Numbered from the stretch's first letter, positions 9,123 through 18,199 are shown. The stretch is 64,000 nucleotides of DNA from Mucilaginibacter rubeus (GCF_003286415.2 NZ_CP043450.1:5084001-5148000), one strand, 5' to 3'. Made by a program: numbers and translations. Notes: generated by a model not told the origin, from the sequence alone.

Positions 9123-9944
9123 ATGCAGCACCAGGAATTTGAACCTCCCGAAGAGCTTAAGGATATCATAAAATGCTTTTGGTACAACACCGGCGATTTT
9201 GGCGAACAACAATCGGCCTTTGAAGTACAACCTGATGGCTATGTGGAAATCATCTTTTATTTCGGCAGCATTTTTAGTGTCTCATATAAGGAGGGCTTGC
9301 AACCTTTACCTTCCCCGTTTATGATGGGACTGCTCAATCAACCGGCTATTTTTTACACAAAAAACCGGTTGGAGATCATCGGCGTGCGTTTTTTTCCCTG
9401 GACGGTATTTGATCTGCTCGGCCTGCCATCCGGCAAAGGTGGTATGCACGTGTTTGAACATCCTGTCGCCCGGCTTCAACCCTCTTTGAATGAACTGGTT
9501 AATACCGGAAAGATAGATGAAGCCATAGCTACAATAAAACAGTACTTCCTGGATGTACGTCTGCAACTTGCTACAAACAATATGCTGTTTAAAGCCGGCT
9601 CTGCCATGCGGAAAGCAAATGGCACCATACCTGTGAGCCAGATAGCAGAGGCGGCACATGCCACCGTCCGTACATTGGAACGGAACTTTAAGCAGTCTTC
9701 CGGCCATACAGTTAAGGATGTATCCGCACTGATCCGTTTTGAGCAGGTGCGAAACCAATTATGGCATAATCCGGATATCAATCTCGCGGGCCTGGCCCAT
9801 GAGTTAGGCTATACTGATCAATCGCACCTGAGCCGTGAATTTAAGCGCTACAGCGGCACCACGCCTGCTGCCTTTGCCCGCAAAGCCAATAAAAGGAAAC
9901 AGGCAGTAAGCAGCAATGATTTTGTCGCGTTTATACAATCCTGA
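9123..9944 (+). CDS. AraC-family helix-turn-helix regulator with DUF6597-type N-terminus
   Basis: A 273-residue regulator. Residues 1-115 look like the DUF6597 sensor domain (start MQHQEFEPPEELKDIIKCFW). Residues about 155-262 form the AraC DNA-binding domain (VRTLERNFKQSSGHTVKDV and LAHELGYTDQSHLSREFKR). It sits 41 bp upstream of the FAD monooxygenase gene on the same strand and is likely co-transcribed with it, so that gene is the probable target. The effector is unknown. Confidence 0.88.
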   Translation: MQHQEFEPPEELKDIIKCFWYNTGDFGEQQSAFEVQPDGYVEIIFYFGSIFSVSYKEGLQPLPSPFMMGLLNQPAIFYTKNRLEIIGVRFFPWTVFDLLGLPSGKGGMHVFEHPVARLQPSLNELVNTGKIDEAIATIKQYFLDVRLQLATNNMLFKAGSAMRKANGTIPVSQIAEAAHATVRTLERNFKQSSGHTVKDVSALIRFEQVRNQLWHNPDINLAGLAHELGYTDQSHLSREFKRYSGTTPAAFARKANKRKQAVSSNDFVAFIQS

Positions 9945-9985
9945 TCCAGCGGCATTTCACAATTTTGTGCATCAATTTATTTAAA

Positions 9986-11521
9986 ATGAAAGCACAAGAT
10001 CAATCTACATATGATGTAATCATCTCCGGAGCAGGGCCTGTAGGACTGTTCCTTGCCTGCGAACTCGCTTTGGCCAAATGCTCAGTCCTGATACTGGAAA
10101 AAGCCGAAGCCCCCAATACTCCTTTAAAGCAATTGCCTTTCGGCATTCGTGGCCTCTCGGCACCTACCATTGAGGCGCTTTATCGCCGGGGCTTGCTTGA
10201 ACAGCTTGAGGTGCATAAACGCATTAAAAACCCTCACTTACATGCCAAAGAGGGAGCACAACGCCAGGTAGGGCATTTTGCCGGTATCCCGTTTTTGGAA
10301 GGTAACGTTGACACTTCACAATGGGAATACCGCCTGCCAGGCTCTCCCGCAACAAGTTTAATTTCTGAAATGCAGGAACTTGAAACGGTATTCGCCCGCC
10401 GGGCAGAATCACTGGGTGTGGAGATCAAGCGCGGGCTCGCCATTACCGGCTTTCAGCAAAACGCCGATGAAGTTACTGTTGAGGCGGGCCATCAATCTTT
10501 TAAAGCCAAATGGCTCGTAGGCTGCGACGGCAGCCGGAGCGTTGTGCGCAAACTGGGTGGTTTTGAATTTGCCGGTACCGAACCCGAATTTACGGGCTAC
10601 ACTACCCGGATCGATATAGCTGACCCGGAAAAGCTTAAGCCCGGTCGAAATGTGACAGAAAGAGGCATGTACATGCAGTCGCAACCGGGTTACGTGGTGA
10701 TCCAGGATTTTGATGGCGGTGCATTTCATAGTTCGGACAAGCCAATTACGCTTGAACATGTTCAGGAGGTGTTGCGCCGCGTATCAGGCACCGATGTTAC
10801 CATCAACGCCCTTCACACCGCCACCACCTGGACCGACCGCGCACGACAAGCTACAACTTACCGTAATGGCAAGATACTTTTAGCCGGCGATGCCGCGCAC
10901 ATCCACTCGCCGCTGGGTGGGCAGGGATTAAACCTTGGCCTGGGCGATGCCATGAACCTGGGCTGGAAACTCGCCGCAACTATCCGGGAGGAAGCCCCCG
11001 AAGGTTTGCTGGACAGTTATTATACCGAACGATACCCCATTGGCACACAGGTTTTAGATTGGTCGCGTGCCCAGGTAGCTATCATGAAACCTGATCCGGG
11101 TGCCCGTGCGCTGAACGCTGTGATCCGTGATCTGATCAATACGCGAGACGGCGCTACCTATTTTGCAGGCCGGGTATGGGGGATTCATACACATTACAGG
11201 CTTAACGGTAACCATCCGTTAACCGGTCACAGCGTTCCCAATTTTGAGTTTGAAGATGGTTCAGCCATTGGTGAATTAATGCACGATGGTAAAGGCATCC
11301 TGCTTGATTTCGACGGCAATGATTCGCTTAAAACCTTTGCAACTGAATATAGCAGTCAGATCAGCTATATTTCCGGCAGCGCTAAAGAACAATTAGGCTT
11401 GAGCGCTTTGTTGATACGCCCCGACGGCATCATCGCCTGGGCTTCCGATAAATCTTTCGATTTGAATGGACTTGAAGAAGCCGCAGCCCGATGGTTTGTT
11501 ATTAATTCAAAATCAATTTAA
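9986..11521 (+). CDS. FAD-dependent aromatic monooxygenase (PheA/TfdB type)
   Basis: The product is 511 residues from the ATG at 9986; an in-frame TTG at 9965 is rejected as start because the ATG directly precedes the conserved FAD fold. The protein has the GxGxxG FAD motif (SGAGPVGLFLACE, 14-26), the DG motif (LVGCDGSRSVVRKLGG) and the GD motif (LLAGDAAHIHSPLGGQGLNL). A C-terminal thioredoxin-like domain (about 385-511) is typical of phenol hydroxylase and polyketide hydroxylase relatives. It would use NAD(P)H and O2 to hydroxylate an aromatic or polyketide substrate. Its 3' end overlaps the convergent lysR gene by 20 bp, with no room for a terminator between them. Confidence 0.88.
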   Translation: MKAQDQSTYDVIISGAGPVGLFLACELALAKCSVLILEKAEAPNTPLKQLPFGIRGLSAPTIEALYRRGLLEQLEVHKRIKNPHLHAKEGAQRQVGHFAGIPFLEGNVDTSQWEYRLPGSPATSLISEMQELETVFARRAESLGVEIKRGLAITGFQQNADEVTVEAGHQSFKAKWLVGCDGSRSVVRKLGGFEFAGTEPEFTGYTTRIDIADPEKLKPGRNVTERGMYMQSQPGYVVIQDFDGGAFHSSDKPITLEHVQEVLRRVSGTDVTINALHTATTWTDRARQATTYRNGKILLAGDAAHIHSPLGGQGLNLGLGDAMNLGWKLAATIREEAPEGLLDSYYTERYPIGTQVLDWSRAQVAIMKPDPGARALNAVIRDLINTRDGATYFAGRVWGIHTHYRLNGNHPLTGHSVPNFEFEDGSAIGELMHDGKGILLDFDGNDSLKTFATEYSSQISYISGSAKEQLGLSALLIRPDGIIAWASDKSFDLNGLEEAAARWFVINSKSI

Positions 11522-12365
11522 GCACATTTGACAGCACGGGATTATGGTCTTCGGCACGCCAGTTAAGATACAGATCGGTTTTAAAAGGCAGTTTAATAAA
11601 CCGTAATCCCGGGCTTTCATGATACATATAAGAATCGGGCAGTATCGCTACGCCAAGGCCTTTCCGTACCAACGCTATAATGGTCGACCCGAATTCTGAA
11701 TGCAGGTAAACATCAGGCACAACCTCCAGCGCCTTAAACATTTGATGAATAATATCACTATAGCTGCTGCCCTCATCTTTTATTGGCAGTATAAATTTTT
11801 GTTGCCGGAGTGTTTCTTTAGAAAGATCGTCTATAGTGCGATATGGGTGGTTTTCCGGAACAACGATCGACAGGTTATCGGTGTAAATTTTCTCCGACCG
11901 GATACCGGGAGCGCTATTCATATCCCGGGTAATGATCAGATCAATTTTATAGTTCAGTAAAAATTCCTGCTGATTTTCATACAGTACCTGTACCAGTTCT
12001 ATCTGCAACTTAGGAAACGCGTTAGAGATATTCGCCATAATATCGGGAATAATCGACGCGGAGATAGAGTCAGGATGTGCTATCCTTATCGTTCCCCTTT
12101 CGCCCAAATGTATTTGACGGGCAAACTGATGAATAAATTCCAGTTCGTTCAGCTCCACCTCCCACTTATCCTTTAAAAACTTACCCGCCGGGGTTAGTTT
12201 AACATTTCGCTTATTACGCTCAAATAACAGTACCCCCAGCTCACTCTCAAGCGACTGGATCTGACGGCTAAGCGCCGATTGGGTAATATTCATTTTACCG
12301 GCCGTGTTCCAAAAATGAAGTTCCTGTGCTAAGGCTAAAAAATATCTGATCTGCTGAAAATCCAT
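11502..12365 (-). CDS. LysR-family transcriptional regulator
   Basis: A 287-residue LTTR. The N-terminal winged helix-turn-helix spans about 1-60 (MDFQQIRYFLALAQELHFWNT continuing into SALSRQIQSLESELG), and the LysR substrate-binding domain about 88-285. It is divergent from the GNAT-EamA pair starting at 12438 and convergent with the monooxygenase. A palindrome with a T-N11-A core overlaps its start codon. This suggests autoregulation and control of the GNAT-transporter operon. The inducer is unknown. Confidence 0.92.
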   Translation of the reverse strand: MDFQQIRYFLALAQELHFWNTAGKMNITQSALSRQIQSLESELGVLLFERNKRNVKLTPAGKFLKDKWEVELNELEFIHQFARQIHLGERGTIRIAHPDSISASIIPDIMANISNAFPKLQIELVQVLYENQQEFLLNYKIDLIITRDMNSAPGIRSEKIYTDNLSIVVPENHPYRTIDDLSKETLRQQKFILPIKDEGSSYSDIIHQMFKALEVVPDVYLHSEFGSTIIALVRKGLGVAILPDSYMYHESPGLRFIKLPFKTDLYLNWRAEDHNPVLSNVLKLILN

Positions 12366-12386
12366 TAATGCAATTTACGCATTAAT
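12364..12386. promoter_or_regulatory. Candidate LysR box overlapping the lysR start codon
   Basis: ATTAATGC (12364-12371) and GCATTAAT (12379-12386) form a perfect 8-bp inverted repeat with a 7-bp spacer, containing the T-N11-A pattern. It covers the lysR ATG (complement of 12363-12365). A second small palindrome, TTATAGCATATAA, lies at 12405-12417. Confidence 0.5.
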
Positions 12387-12425
12387 AGATCAAAAAATAG
12401 CATTTTATAGCATATAACGATACAG

Positions 12426-12433
12426 TAAATTTG
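12426..12433 (+). promoter_or_regulatory. Bacteroidota -7 promoter box for the GNAT gene
   Basis: TAAATTTG fits TAnnTTTG and ends 4 bp before the ATG at 12438, so the transcript would be leaderless or nearly so. No clear TTTG -33 box is visible. Confidence 0.45.
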
Positions 12434-12437
12434 TGCT

Positions 12438-12962
12438 ATGGAAAATTTAACGATTGATAAGGTTGAACAAGCCGATGTCATTCAACTTCAGCAAATAAGT
12501 GTAAATACATTCTTTGAAACCTTTTCGGCAGTTAATACTGAAGAGGATATGAATACTTATCTCAACGAAAGCCTTTCCGCAGAAAAATTGACCACCGAAC
12601 TAAGTAACGACCTGTCTCAATTTTACTTCGCGGCATTAAACGGCGAAGTAATTGGTTACCTGAAGCTAAACCTCGGGGAGGCGCAAACAGAAATTAAAGA
12701 TACCTACGCGCTCGAAATTGAGCGGATCTATGTATTGCAGGGTTTTCATGGTAAAAAAGTAGGCCAACTGCTTTACAACAAGGCTATCCAGATAGCAAAC
12801 GAGATCAGCGCTAAATATGTATGGCTTGGGGTATGGGAAAAAAATCAAAGGGCTATCAGCTTTTATAAAAAGAATGGTTTTATAGAATTTGATCAGCATA
12901 TCTTCCGGTTAGGTGCTGATGAGCAAATTGATTTAATGATGAAAAAAATATTAACAGACTGA
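12438..12962 (+). CDS. GNAT-family N-acetyltransferase
   Basis: A 174-residue single-domain acetyltransferase. The acetyl-CoA loop is in IERIYVLQGFHGKKVGQLLY (about 95-114), followed by YVWLGVWEKNQRAISFYKKNGF, the usual GNAT motif B. It resembles spermine/spermidine- or PaiA-like acetyltransferases, but the acceptor cannot be fixed. It is 6 bp upstream of the EamA transporter gene, so the two form an operon divergent from lysR. A joint modify-and-export role for a small amine or amino acid is inference. Confidence 0.9.
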   Translation: MENLTIDKVEQADVIQLQQISVNTFFETFSAVNTEEDMNTYLNESLSAEKLTTELSNDLSQFYFAALNGEVIGYLKLNLGEAQTEIKDTYALEIERIYVLQGFHGKKVGQLLYNKAIQIANEISAKYVWLGVWEKNQRAISFYKKNGFIEFDQHIFRLGADEQIDLMMKKILTD

Positions 12963-12968
12963 TAAGAG

Positions 12969-13856
12969 ATGGGTAAAAAAAATATATTGCTTGTTTTATT
13001 GATATTAGGTACCGCGTTTTGGGGTATCTCATTTTCGGTGACCAAACTGGCTATAGGCCAGGCATCGTCATCGGCGTTTTTGTTTTATCGTTTTTTAGCT
13101 GCAACAACAGTACTTTCCATCATCTTTTGGAAACGTTTAAAAGCAATCAAGTGGATTTCTGTAAAAATAGGGGTTGCTTTAGCTGTTCCGCTCACTGCCG
13201 GCATCTATTTTCAAACACTGGGTATTAAGTACAGTACCGCCTCGCAATGCTCATTTGTGGCGGGTATGTGTGTGGTGATTATTCCCTTACTCAAAATTAT
13301 TTTGTACAAAACCGTCGCCCCGGCCAAAATCTGGATTGCGGCAACTATTGCTCTAATCGGCTTATCCATCATTTCAATCAATAAAGATTTTTCGGTTAAC
13401 ATTGGCGATTTATACACCATTGCCGGGGCTGTTGCCTTTGCCGTTTACCTCATCAAAGTAGAAACGCATTCCCGGTCAAAAGATATAGTAAACACCATTG
13501 TGCCGATGTTTGCCGCATGTGCATTATTTACCGGTTGCATTGCTGTAAGCGATGTTAATACCAACTGGTTGCCGGAAAGCAACACCTTCTGGATAGGGAT
13601 TGCCTACTGTTCCCTGTTCTCTACGGCCTACATGTACACGGTATCAAATATCGCGCAACGACATATCAGCGCCGAAAGGGTATCCATCATTTATCTTTTT
13701 GAACCGGTATTCGGAGCTATAGCCGCCTTTTTCATTTTGGGCGAAGGGTTTACCTGGCGTTTACTTTTAGGTGGCAGCCTTATTTTTTTGGCAACACTTA
13801 TATCCGAAGTTAAGTTTTTCGGGAAGCAGGCAAGCCTTAAAAAATCTTCATTGTAG
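12969..13856 (+). CDS. EamA/DMT-family transporter
   Basis: A 295-residue inner-membrane protein with about ten hydrophobic helices in two EamA halves (about 5-135 and 145-285). It has typical motifs such as LGTAFWGISFSVTKLAIGQ near the N-terminus and IIYLFEPVFGAIAAFFILGE in the second half. DMT exporters expel amino acids, nucleosides or drugs. It is co-transcribed with the GNAT gene 6 bp upstream; the cargo is not determined. Confidence 0.92.
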   Translation: MGKKNILLVLLILGTAFWGISFSVTKLAIGQASSSAFLFYRFLAATTVLSIIFWKRLKAIKWISVKIGVALAVPLTAGIYFQTLGIKYSTASQCSFVAGMCVVIIPLLKIILYKTVAPAKIWIAATIALIGLSIISINKDFSVNIGDLYTIAGAVAFAVYLIKVETHSRSKDIVNTIVPMFAACALFTGCIAVSDVNTNWLPESNTFWIGIAYCSLFSTAYMYTVSNIAQRHISAERVSIIYLFEPVFGAIAAFFILGEGFTWRLLLGGSLIFLATLISEVKFFGKQASLKKSSL

Positions 13857-13990
13857 CAATCAACAATAACTACAGTGGGATACGCGCTACAGTCATGAGC
13901 CATACAGGTAAGTAATTTGAGCCGTAGAAGAAATCGGCCGGGAGCGAACAACCTGCATCTTTGTATTGTTATTCATAAAACAAAACAACG

Positions 13991-14962
13991 ATGACAACAA
14001 TATCAAAAATAGCCCTTGGCAAAAACGGACCATTGGTTTCTAAACTTGGATTAGGCTGCATGCGCATGTCTTCAGTTTGGGGAAGCCGCGCCGGCGACGA
14101 AAATGAAAGTATTGCCACCATTCAGGAGGCATTGGATAATGGCATTAATTTTCTGAACACCGGCGATTTTTATGGCGCGGGCCATAACGAGCTGCTGGTA
14201 GGTAAAGCCATTAAAGGCCGCAGGGATGATGCCTTTATCAGCGTAAAATTTGGCGCGATATTTTATGGCGGCCAATGGCTTGGGCTTGATCTGCGCCCGG
14301 TAGCTATCAAAAACTTCATCAATTACTCTTTAGTACGTTTGGGTATAGATACTATTGATCTTTATCAGCCATGCAGGTTAGATAACAGTGTTCCGGTAGA
14401 AGATGTGATAGGCACCATTGCCGACCTCATTAAAGAAGGAAAAGTGCGTCACCTTGGCGTTTCTGAAATCACATCAGAGCAATTGCGCAAGGCCAATAGT
14501 GTATATCCTGTATCAGCATTGGAGATAGGCTATTCTTTAGCCGACAGGCAAATTGAAAGCGACCTGCTGCCAACTGCAAAAGAGTTAGGCATTGGCGTTG
14601 TTGCCTTTGCCAACACAGCCGAAGGCCTGCTGACCGGCGACATGAAAGCACCTCTTCCGGCCGATAGTTATCATAACCATTTTTCACGTTTTCAGGGCGA
14701 AAACCTGGTTAAAAACCTGGAGAAAGTTGAGGTATTAAAACATATAGCAAAAGATAAAGGATTTACGCCTACGCAGGTAGCCATAGCCTGGGTTAACGCG
14801 CAGGGCGATCATATGATGCCACTGGTAAGCATGAGCCGCCGTTCGCGCCTGCCCGAAAACATAGCGGCCATGGGTATTGAGTTTACTGCGGCAGAAATGG
14901 ACGCGCTTAATACAACCTTTGCGCCTGGCGCGATATTGGGCAGTACCTATTTGCAGCGATAA
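13991..14962 (+). CDS. Aldo/keto reductase with altered catalytic tetrad
   Basis: A 323-residue TIM-barrel oxidoreductase using NAD(P)H. The tetrad Tyr61 (GDFYGAGHNE) and Lys86 (SVKFG) are present. The position five residues before the Tyr is Asn56 rather than Asp, and the usual His is Cys128 (DLYQPCRLD). From memory, an AKR subfamily has the LNTGDFYG pattern with Ala in place of His, so the Asn is probably subfamily-wide while Cys is unusual. The C-terminal NADP-binding part is intact (MPLVSMSRRSRLPENIAAMG). It lies 44 bp upstream of an AraC gene on the same strand. The substrate is unknown. Confidence 0.88.
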   Translation: MTTISKIALGKNGPLVSKLGLGCMRMSSVWGSRAGDENESIATIQEALDNGINFLNTGDFYGAGHNELLVGKAIKGRRDDAFISVKFGAIFYGGQWLGLDLRPVAIKNFINYSLVRLGIDTIDLYQPCRLDNSVPVEDVIGTIADLIKEGKVRHLGVSEITSEQLRKANSVYPVSALEIGYSLADRQIESDLLPTAKELGIGVVAFANTAEGLLTGDMKAPLPADSYHNHFSRFQGENLVKNLEKVEVLKHIAKDKGFTPTQVAIAWVNAQGDHMMPLVSMSRRSRLPENIAAMGIEFTAAEMDALNTTFAPGAILGSTYLQR

Positions 14963-15006
14963 CAGCTTGTTACGATAAGCCCTCCTCATTTTATATCTTT
15001 ACATTA

Positions 15007-15840
15007 ATGGTTAACCCAACTGAAATTATTCCGGGCGTGCTCTTTTACTCTTACCTCTCTGCAATGAGAAAAGATAAAGTAGCATTCCTGGAACATACTA
15101 CCCTGGTATTGCAGGTTTCCGGTCGTTTTACGATGGAGACTGCCAGCGAGAAAATTTCGATGGAAAAAGGCCAGATGCTGCTGATCCATAGAAACCAGTT
15201 GGGCGAGCTCACCAAGACACCGCTTGACGGGGAGGAATATCAAACTATTGTTATTTGTTTAAAAGAAGACCTGCTCAGGAAAATCGCGCTTGACGAACAA
15301 ATAGAAATAGGGAATAAGTATGATGGCCCGCCCAACATACTTATTCCTAAAAATGATTTCCTGCATGCTTTTTTTCAATCAGTAATCCCGTACGTTCATC
15401 ACCCGAACGAACAGATTACCAATGCCATGGGCATATTAAAAGTAAAGGAGGCGGTATACCTCCTTATCAATATGATGCCCGAACTAAAGAATTTCCTGTT
15501 TGATTTTTCGGAGCCTTATAAAATGGACCTGGAAAAGTTTATGCACAGCAATTTCCATTTCAATATCCCTGTCGAAAAATTCGCGAGGTTAACAGGAAGA
15601 AGCCTTGCCGGGTTTAAGCGCGATTTTCAAAAAATATTCGGTATGGCGCCCCGGCACTGGCTGCAGGAAAAGCGGCTAACGGAAGCCCGCCGTTTGATAG
15701 AAAAAAGAAACAAAAAACCATCCGCCATATACCTCGACCTTGGCTTCGAAAGCCTCGCTCATTTTTCCTACTCCTTCAAGAAAAAATTCGGCAAGGCCCC
15801 TACCGAATGGATATTGGAGCCAGGAAGCTCTTTAATTTGA
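15007..15840 (+). CDS. AraC-family transcriptional regulator
   Basis: A 277-residue regulator with an N-terminal cupin-like sensor (about 15-130) and a C-terminal AraC domain (about 175-272: FARLTGRSLAGFKRDFQKIF and LGFESLAHFSYSFKKKFGKAP). It is paralogous to the AraC gene at 7147. It follows the aldo/keto reductase by 44 bp and precedes the SDR gene by about 150 bp, so either may be its target. Confidence 0.9.
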   Translation: MVNPTEIIPGVLFYSYLSAMRKDKVAFLEHTTLVLQVSGRFTMETASEKISMEKGQMLLIHRNQLGELTKTPLDGEEYQTIVICLKEDLLRKIALDEQIEIGNKYDGPPNILIPKNDFLHAFFQSVIPYVHHPNEQITNAMGILKVKEAVYLLINMMPELKNFLFDFSEPYKMDLEKFMHSNFHFNIPVEKFARLTGRSLAGFKRDFQKIFGMAPRHWLQEKRLTEARRLIEKRNKKPSAIYLDLGFESLAHFSYSFKKKFGKAPTEWILEPGSSLI

Positions 15841-15957
15841 TAAGCTTTACCGCTTACTTTTCACGCTAATGACACTCCCATTACCAATTATAAGCGCCTG
15901 CGTAAAAATGTATCAGTGTTCCCTACTTCTGTATAAATGGCTCTGCAGTTGCCGCTT

Positions 15958-15965
15958 TAATTTTG
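15958..15965 (+). promoter_or_regulatory. -7 promoter box for the SDR gene
   Basis: TAATTTTG matches TAnnTTTG and lies 24 bp upstream of the ATG at 15990. The -33 element is not clear. Confidence 0.4.
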
Positions 15966-15989
15966 TCTTATCATTTAAAAACAACAAAA

Positions 15990-16808
15990 ATGGCAAAGAC
16001 AATTTTCATTACCGGCGCATCACGTGGCTTCGGTAAACTATGGGCCGAGGCACTATTGCAAAGAGGCGATAAAGTAGTAGCAACCGCCCGCGACTTAAGC
16101 TCGCTGGACGATCTGGTTAACAAATATGGCAACAATATTTTACCGCTACAGTTAGACGTTAATGACCGTGCTGCTGATTTTGCAGCTATCAACAAAGCCA
16201 AAGAACATTTCGGCAGCATTGATGTACTGATCAATAACGCAGGTTACGGCTTATTTGGTAGCATAGAAGAAACCACCGAGCAGGAAGCCCGCGAGCAGAT
16301 GGAAACCAACTTTTTTGGCTTGCTATGGTTATCGCAAGCCGTATTACCGGTTATGCGTGAGCAGGGTCACGGCCATATCATTCAGCTTTCAAGCGTGCTG
16401 GGGCTCATTACCCTGCCTGTGCTGGGTATATACAATGCCTCTAAATTTGCAGTGGAAGGTTTAAGTGAAACATTAGCTACCGAAGTAAAAGACTTTGGGA
16501 TAAAGGTATCATTAATTGAACCAAATGGCTTTGCAACCGACTGGGCAGGTGCATCTGCCGCGCAAACTGTGGCAATGCCGGAGTATGACGCTGTACGCGC
16601 TGCTTTCCAGGCTGGTTTAACCGACGAAATTTTCGGTGTACCAGAAGCAACTACCGATGCTGTACTTCAATTGATTGACAGCGATAATCCTCCTTTGCGT
16701 TTATTCCTTGGTAAATACGCTTACCCTTGGGTTAAACAAACTTATGAAGGCCGTACTACAGAATGGGACAGCTGGAATGAAGTTGCCTCGGCAGCACACG
16801 GTAAATAA
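15990..16808 (+). CDS. SDR-family NAD(P)-dependent oxidoreductase
   Basis: The product is 272 residues from the ATG at 15990; an upstream TTG at 15963 is less likely because it overlaps the promoter box. This is a classical short-chain dehydrogenase. It has the cofactor motif TGASRGFG (8-15), DVND-type binding, NNAG (82-85), catalytic Ser134/135 and the YxxxK pair Tyr148/Lys152. Basic residues after beta-2 (TARD) favour NADP(H). It ends 23 bp before a hairpin terminator and is followed by another AraC gene. The substrate is unknown. Confidence 0.9.
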   Translation: MAKTIFITGASRGFGKLWAEALLQRGDKVVATARDLSSLDDLVNKYGNNILPLQLDVNDRAADFAAINKAKEHFGSIDVLINNAGYGLFGSIEETTEQEAREQMETNFFGLLWLSQAVLPVMREQGHGHIIQLSSVLGLITLPVLGIYNASKFAVEGLSETLATEVKDFGIKVSLIEPNGFATDWAGASAAQTVAMPEYDAVRAAFQAGLTDEIFGVPEATTDAVLQLIDSDNPPLRLFLGKYAYPWVKQTYEGRTTEWDSWNEVASAAHGK

Positions 16809-16831
16809 TATAAATGGTATTATCCTGACAT

Positions 16832-16868
16832 AATCTACGCCGTATTCCGGCGTAGATTTGTTTAACTT
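16832..16868 (+). terminator. Hairpin terminator after the SDR gene, overlapping a promoter box
   Basis: AATCTACGCCG (16832-16842) pairs perfectly with CGGCGTAGATT (16848-16858), followed by TGTTTAAC. TAGATTTG (16853-16860), a -7-type box, lies within the 3' arm, 16 bp before the next gene, so one segment may serve both roles. Confidence 0.6.
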
Positions 16869-16876
16869 TATTCATC

Positions 16877-17767
16877 ATGCAGCATTTTAAAAATTTGACC
16901 GACATGCACCGGTCTAACGGTTTTCCGATGCCGGAGAACCCGCTTTTCAGTTTGTACAGGTGTACCCATACCTGCGGGTTTGGCGAGAGGGAATTTACAT
17001 CCGATTTTTATATGATCGGGTTTAAAAAGCTTAAAGCAGGGCAGATCATGTATGGCCGCACCAAATATGACCATGATAACGGCAGCATGATGTTTATCAA
17101 ACCCCGGCAGGTAATTCAGTTTAACAGTGTTGAATATGATGAAGATGCGTTTATCATGTTCATTCATGAGGATTTTCTGAACGGGCACTTTCTGCATACC
17201 GAGATAAGCAAATATGCTTTCTTTGATTACGAGGCCAACGAAGCCCTGCACCTTTCGCCCTCAGAAGAGCAGATCATGTGGGACCTTTATTACAAGATAG
17301 AAGCCGAATACCGCAATAATACCGACGAGTACAGCCGCGATATTATGCTCACCCATATTGACTCGATCCTGAAATACTCCCAACGGTTTTACAAACGCCA
17401 GTTTATTAACCGTACCGAACTTTCGGGTAAAACTGTATCAAAATTCAATGAAGTGTTGGCCGCCTACTTTAAAAATGGATTACTGTTAACCCAGGGACTG
17501 CCATCTGTTAACGTGTTAGCTTCGCAACTCAATCTGTCGCCGCGTTACCTAAGCGACTTACTTAAGCAGGAAACAGGGAAAACAGCTATTGAACTGATCC
17601 ATATTTACCTGGTAAACGAAGCCAAAAACCGCCTCAAAAGTGATTACCAAAGCGTTTCTGAAATTGCGTATGAACTCGGCTTTGAAAATTTGCCATATTT
17701 TTCGCGGTTGTTTAAAAAGGAAACAGGCATCAGCCCCAACCAGTTTAAAAAGCAGTTGGTTAATTAA
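16877..17767 (+). CDS. AraC-family transcriptional regulator
   Basis: A 296-residue regulator. The N-terminal part (about 20-160) is a sensor domain. The C-terminal AraC domain (about 195-293) includes LASQLNLSPRYLSDLLKQET and IAYELGFENLPYFSRLFKKE. It belongs to a Bacteroidota AraC type different from the 7147 and 15007 paralogues. It is downstream of the SDR gene, its likely target, and ends 6 bp from a convergent hypothetical gene. Confidence 0.9.
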   Translation: MQHFKNLTDMHRSNGFPMPENPLFSLYRCTHTCGFGEREFTSDFYMIGFKKLKAGQIMYGRTKYDHDNGSMMFIKPRQVIQFNSVEYDEDAFIMFIHEDFLNGHFLHTEISKYAFFDYEANEALHLSPSEEQIMWDLYYKIEAEYRNNTDEYSRDIMLTHIDSILKYSQRFYKRQFINRTELSGKTVSKFNEVLAAYFKNGLLLTQGLPSVNVLASQLNLSPRYLSDLLKQETGKTAIELIHIYLVNEAKNRLKSDYQSVSEIAYELGFENLPYFSRLFKKETGISPNQFKKQLVN

Positions 17768-17773
17768 CGGCTT

Positions 17774-18199
17774 TTACTCTGCTGTTTCACAATCTTTTTT
17801 CTGTTTGACCTTTGCTAATAGCGGATCCGCTGAGTTTTGGGTAATTTCCTGGCAGGTTATTTTGTTTACATATCCGGCCTCGGTACTAACAACGCTTACA
17901 TAATTCACTTTTCCTTCTTCAACAGTTATTGTTAATGGTGCCGATTTTTTTCCATTTGACAGGCCGCCGCTAACTACGCTAACCGTATGCTGACCGGGAG
18001 CTATATCATGTATGGAAAAAGTTTTATTTTTCATTTTGCAGACAAGTTTATCATCAACATAAAACCTGTAATTAACCGCCGATCCTGCATACCCCGTTAC
18101 CCGGATCAGGTAGACCTGTCCTGTTTTAGTTTGTGAAAAACCTTTAAAGGACACAGCCAGCATAAATGTTAAAAAAGCGAAGAATTTAATAGTTTTCAT
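17774..18199 (-). CDS. Exported small protein, DUF2846-like
   Basis: A 141-residue protein with a clear signal peptide (about 1-22, ending KGFSQ). The remainder is beta-rich and follows the pattern VYLIRVTGYAGSAVNYRFYV, IHDIAPGQHTVSV and KVNYVSV, as in small DUF2846-type lipoprotein or PEGA-like domains; here there is no lipobox cysteine. It is probably periplasmic. Function is unknown. It is convergent with the AraC gene and downstream of another short minus-strand gene. Confidence 0.7.
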   Translation of the reverse strand: MKTIKFFAFLTFMLAVSFKGFSQTKTGQVYLIRVTGYAGSAVNYRFYVDDKLVCKMKNKTFSIHDIAPGQHTVSVVSGGLSNGKKSAPLTITVEEGKVNYVSVVSTEAGYVNKITCQEITQNSADPLLAKVKQKKDCETAE

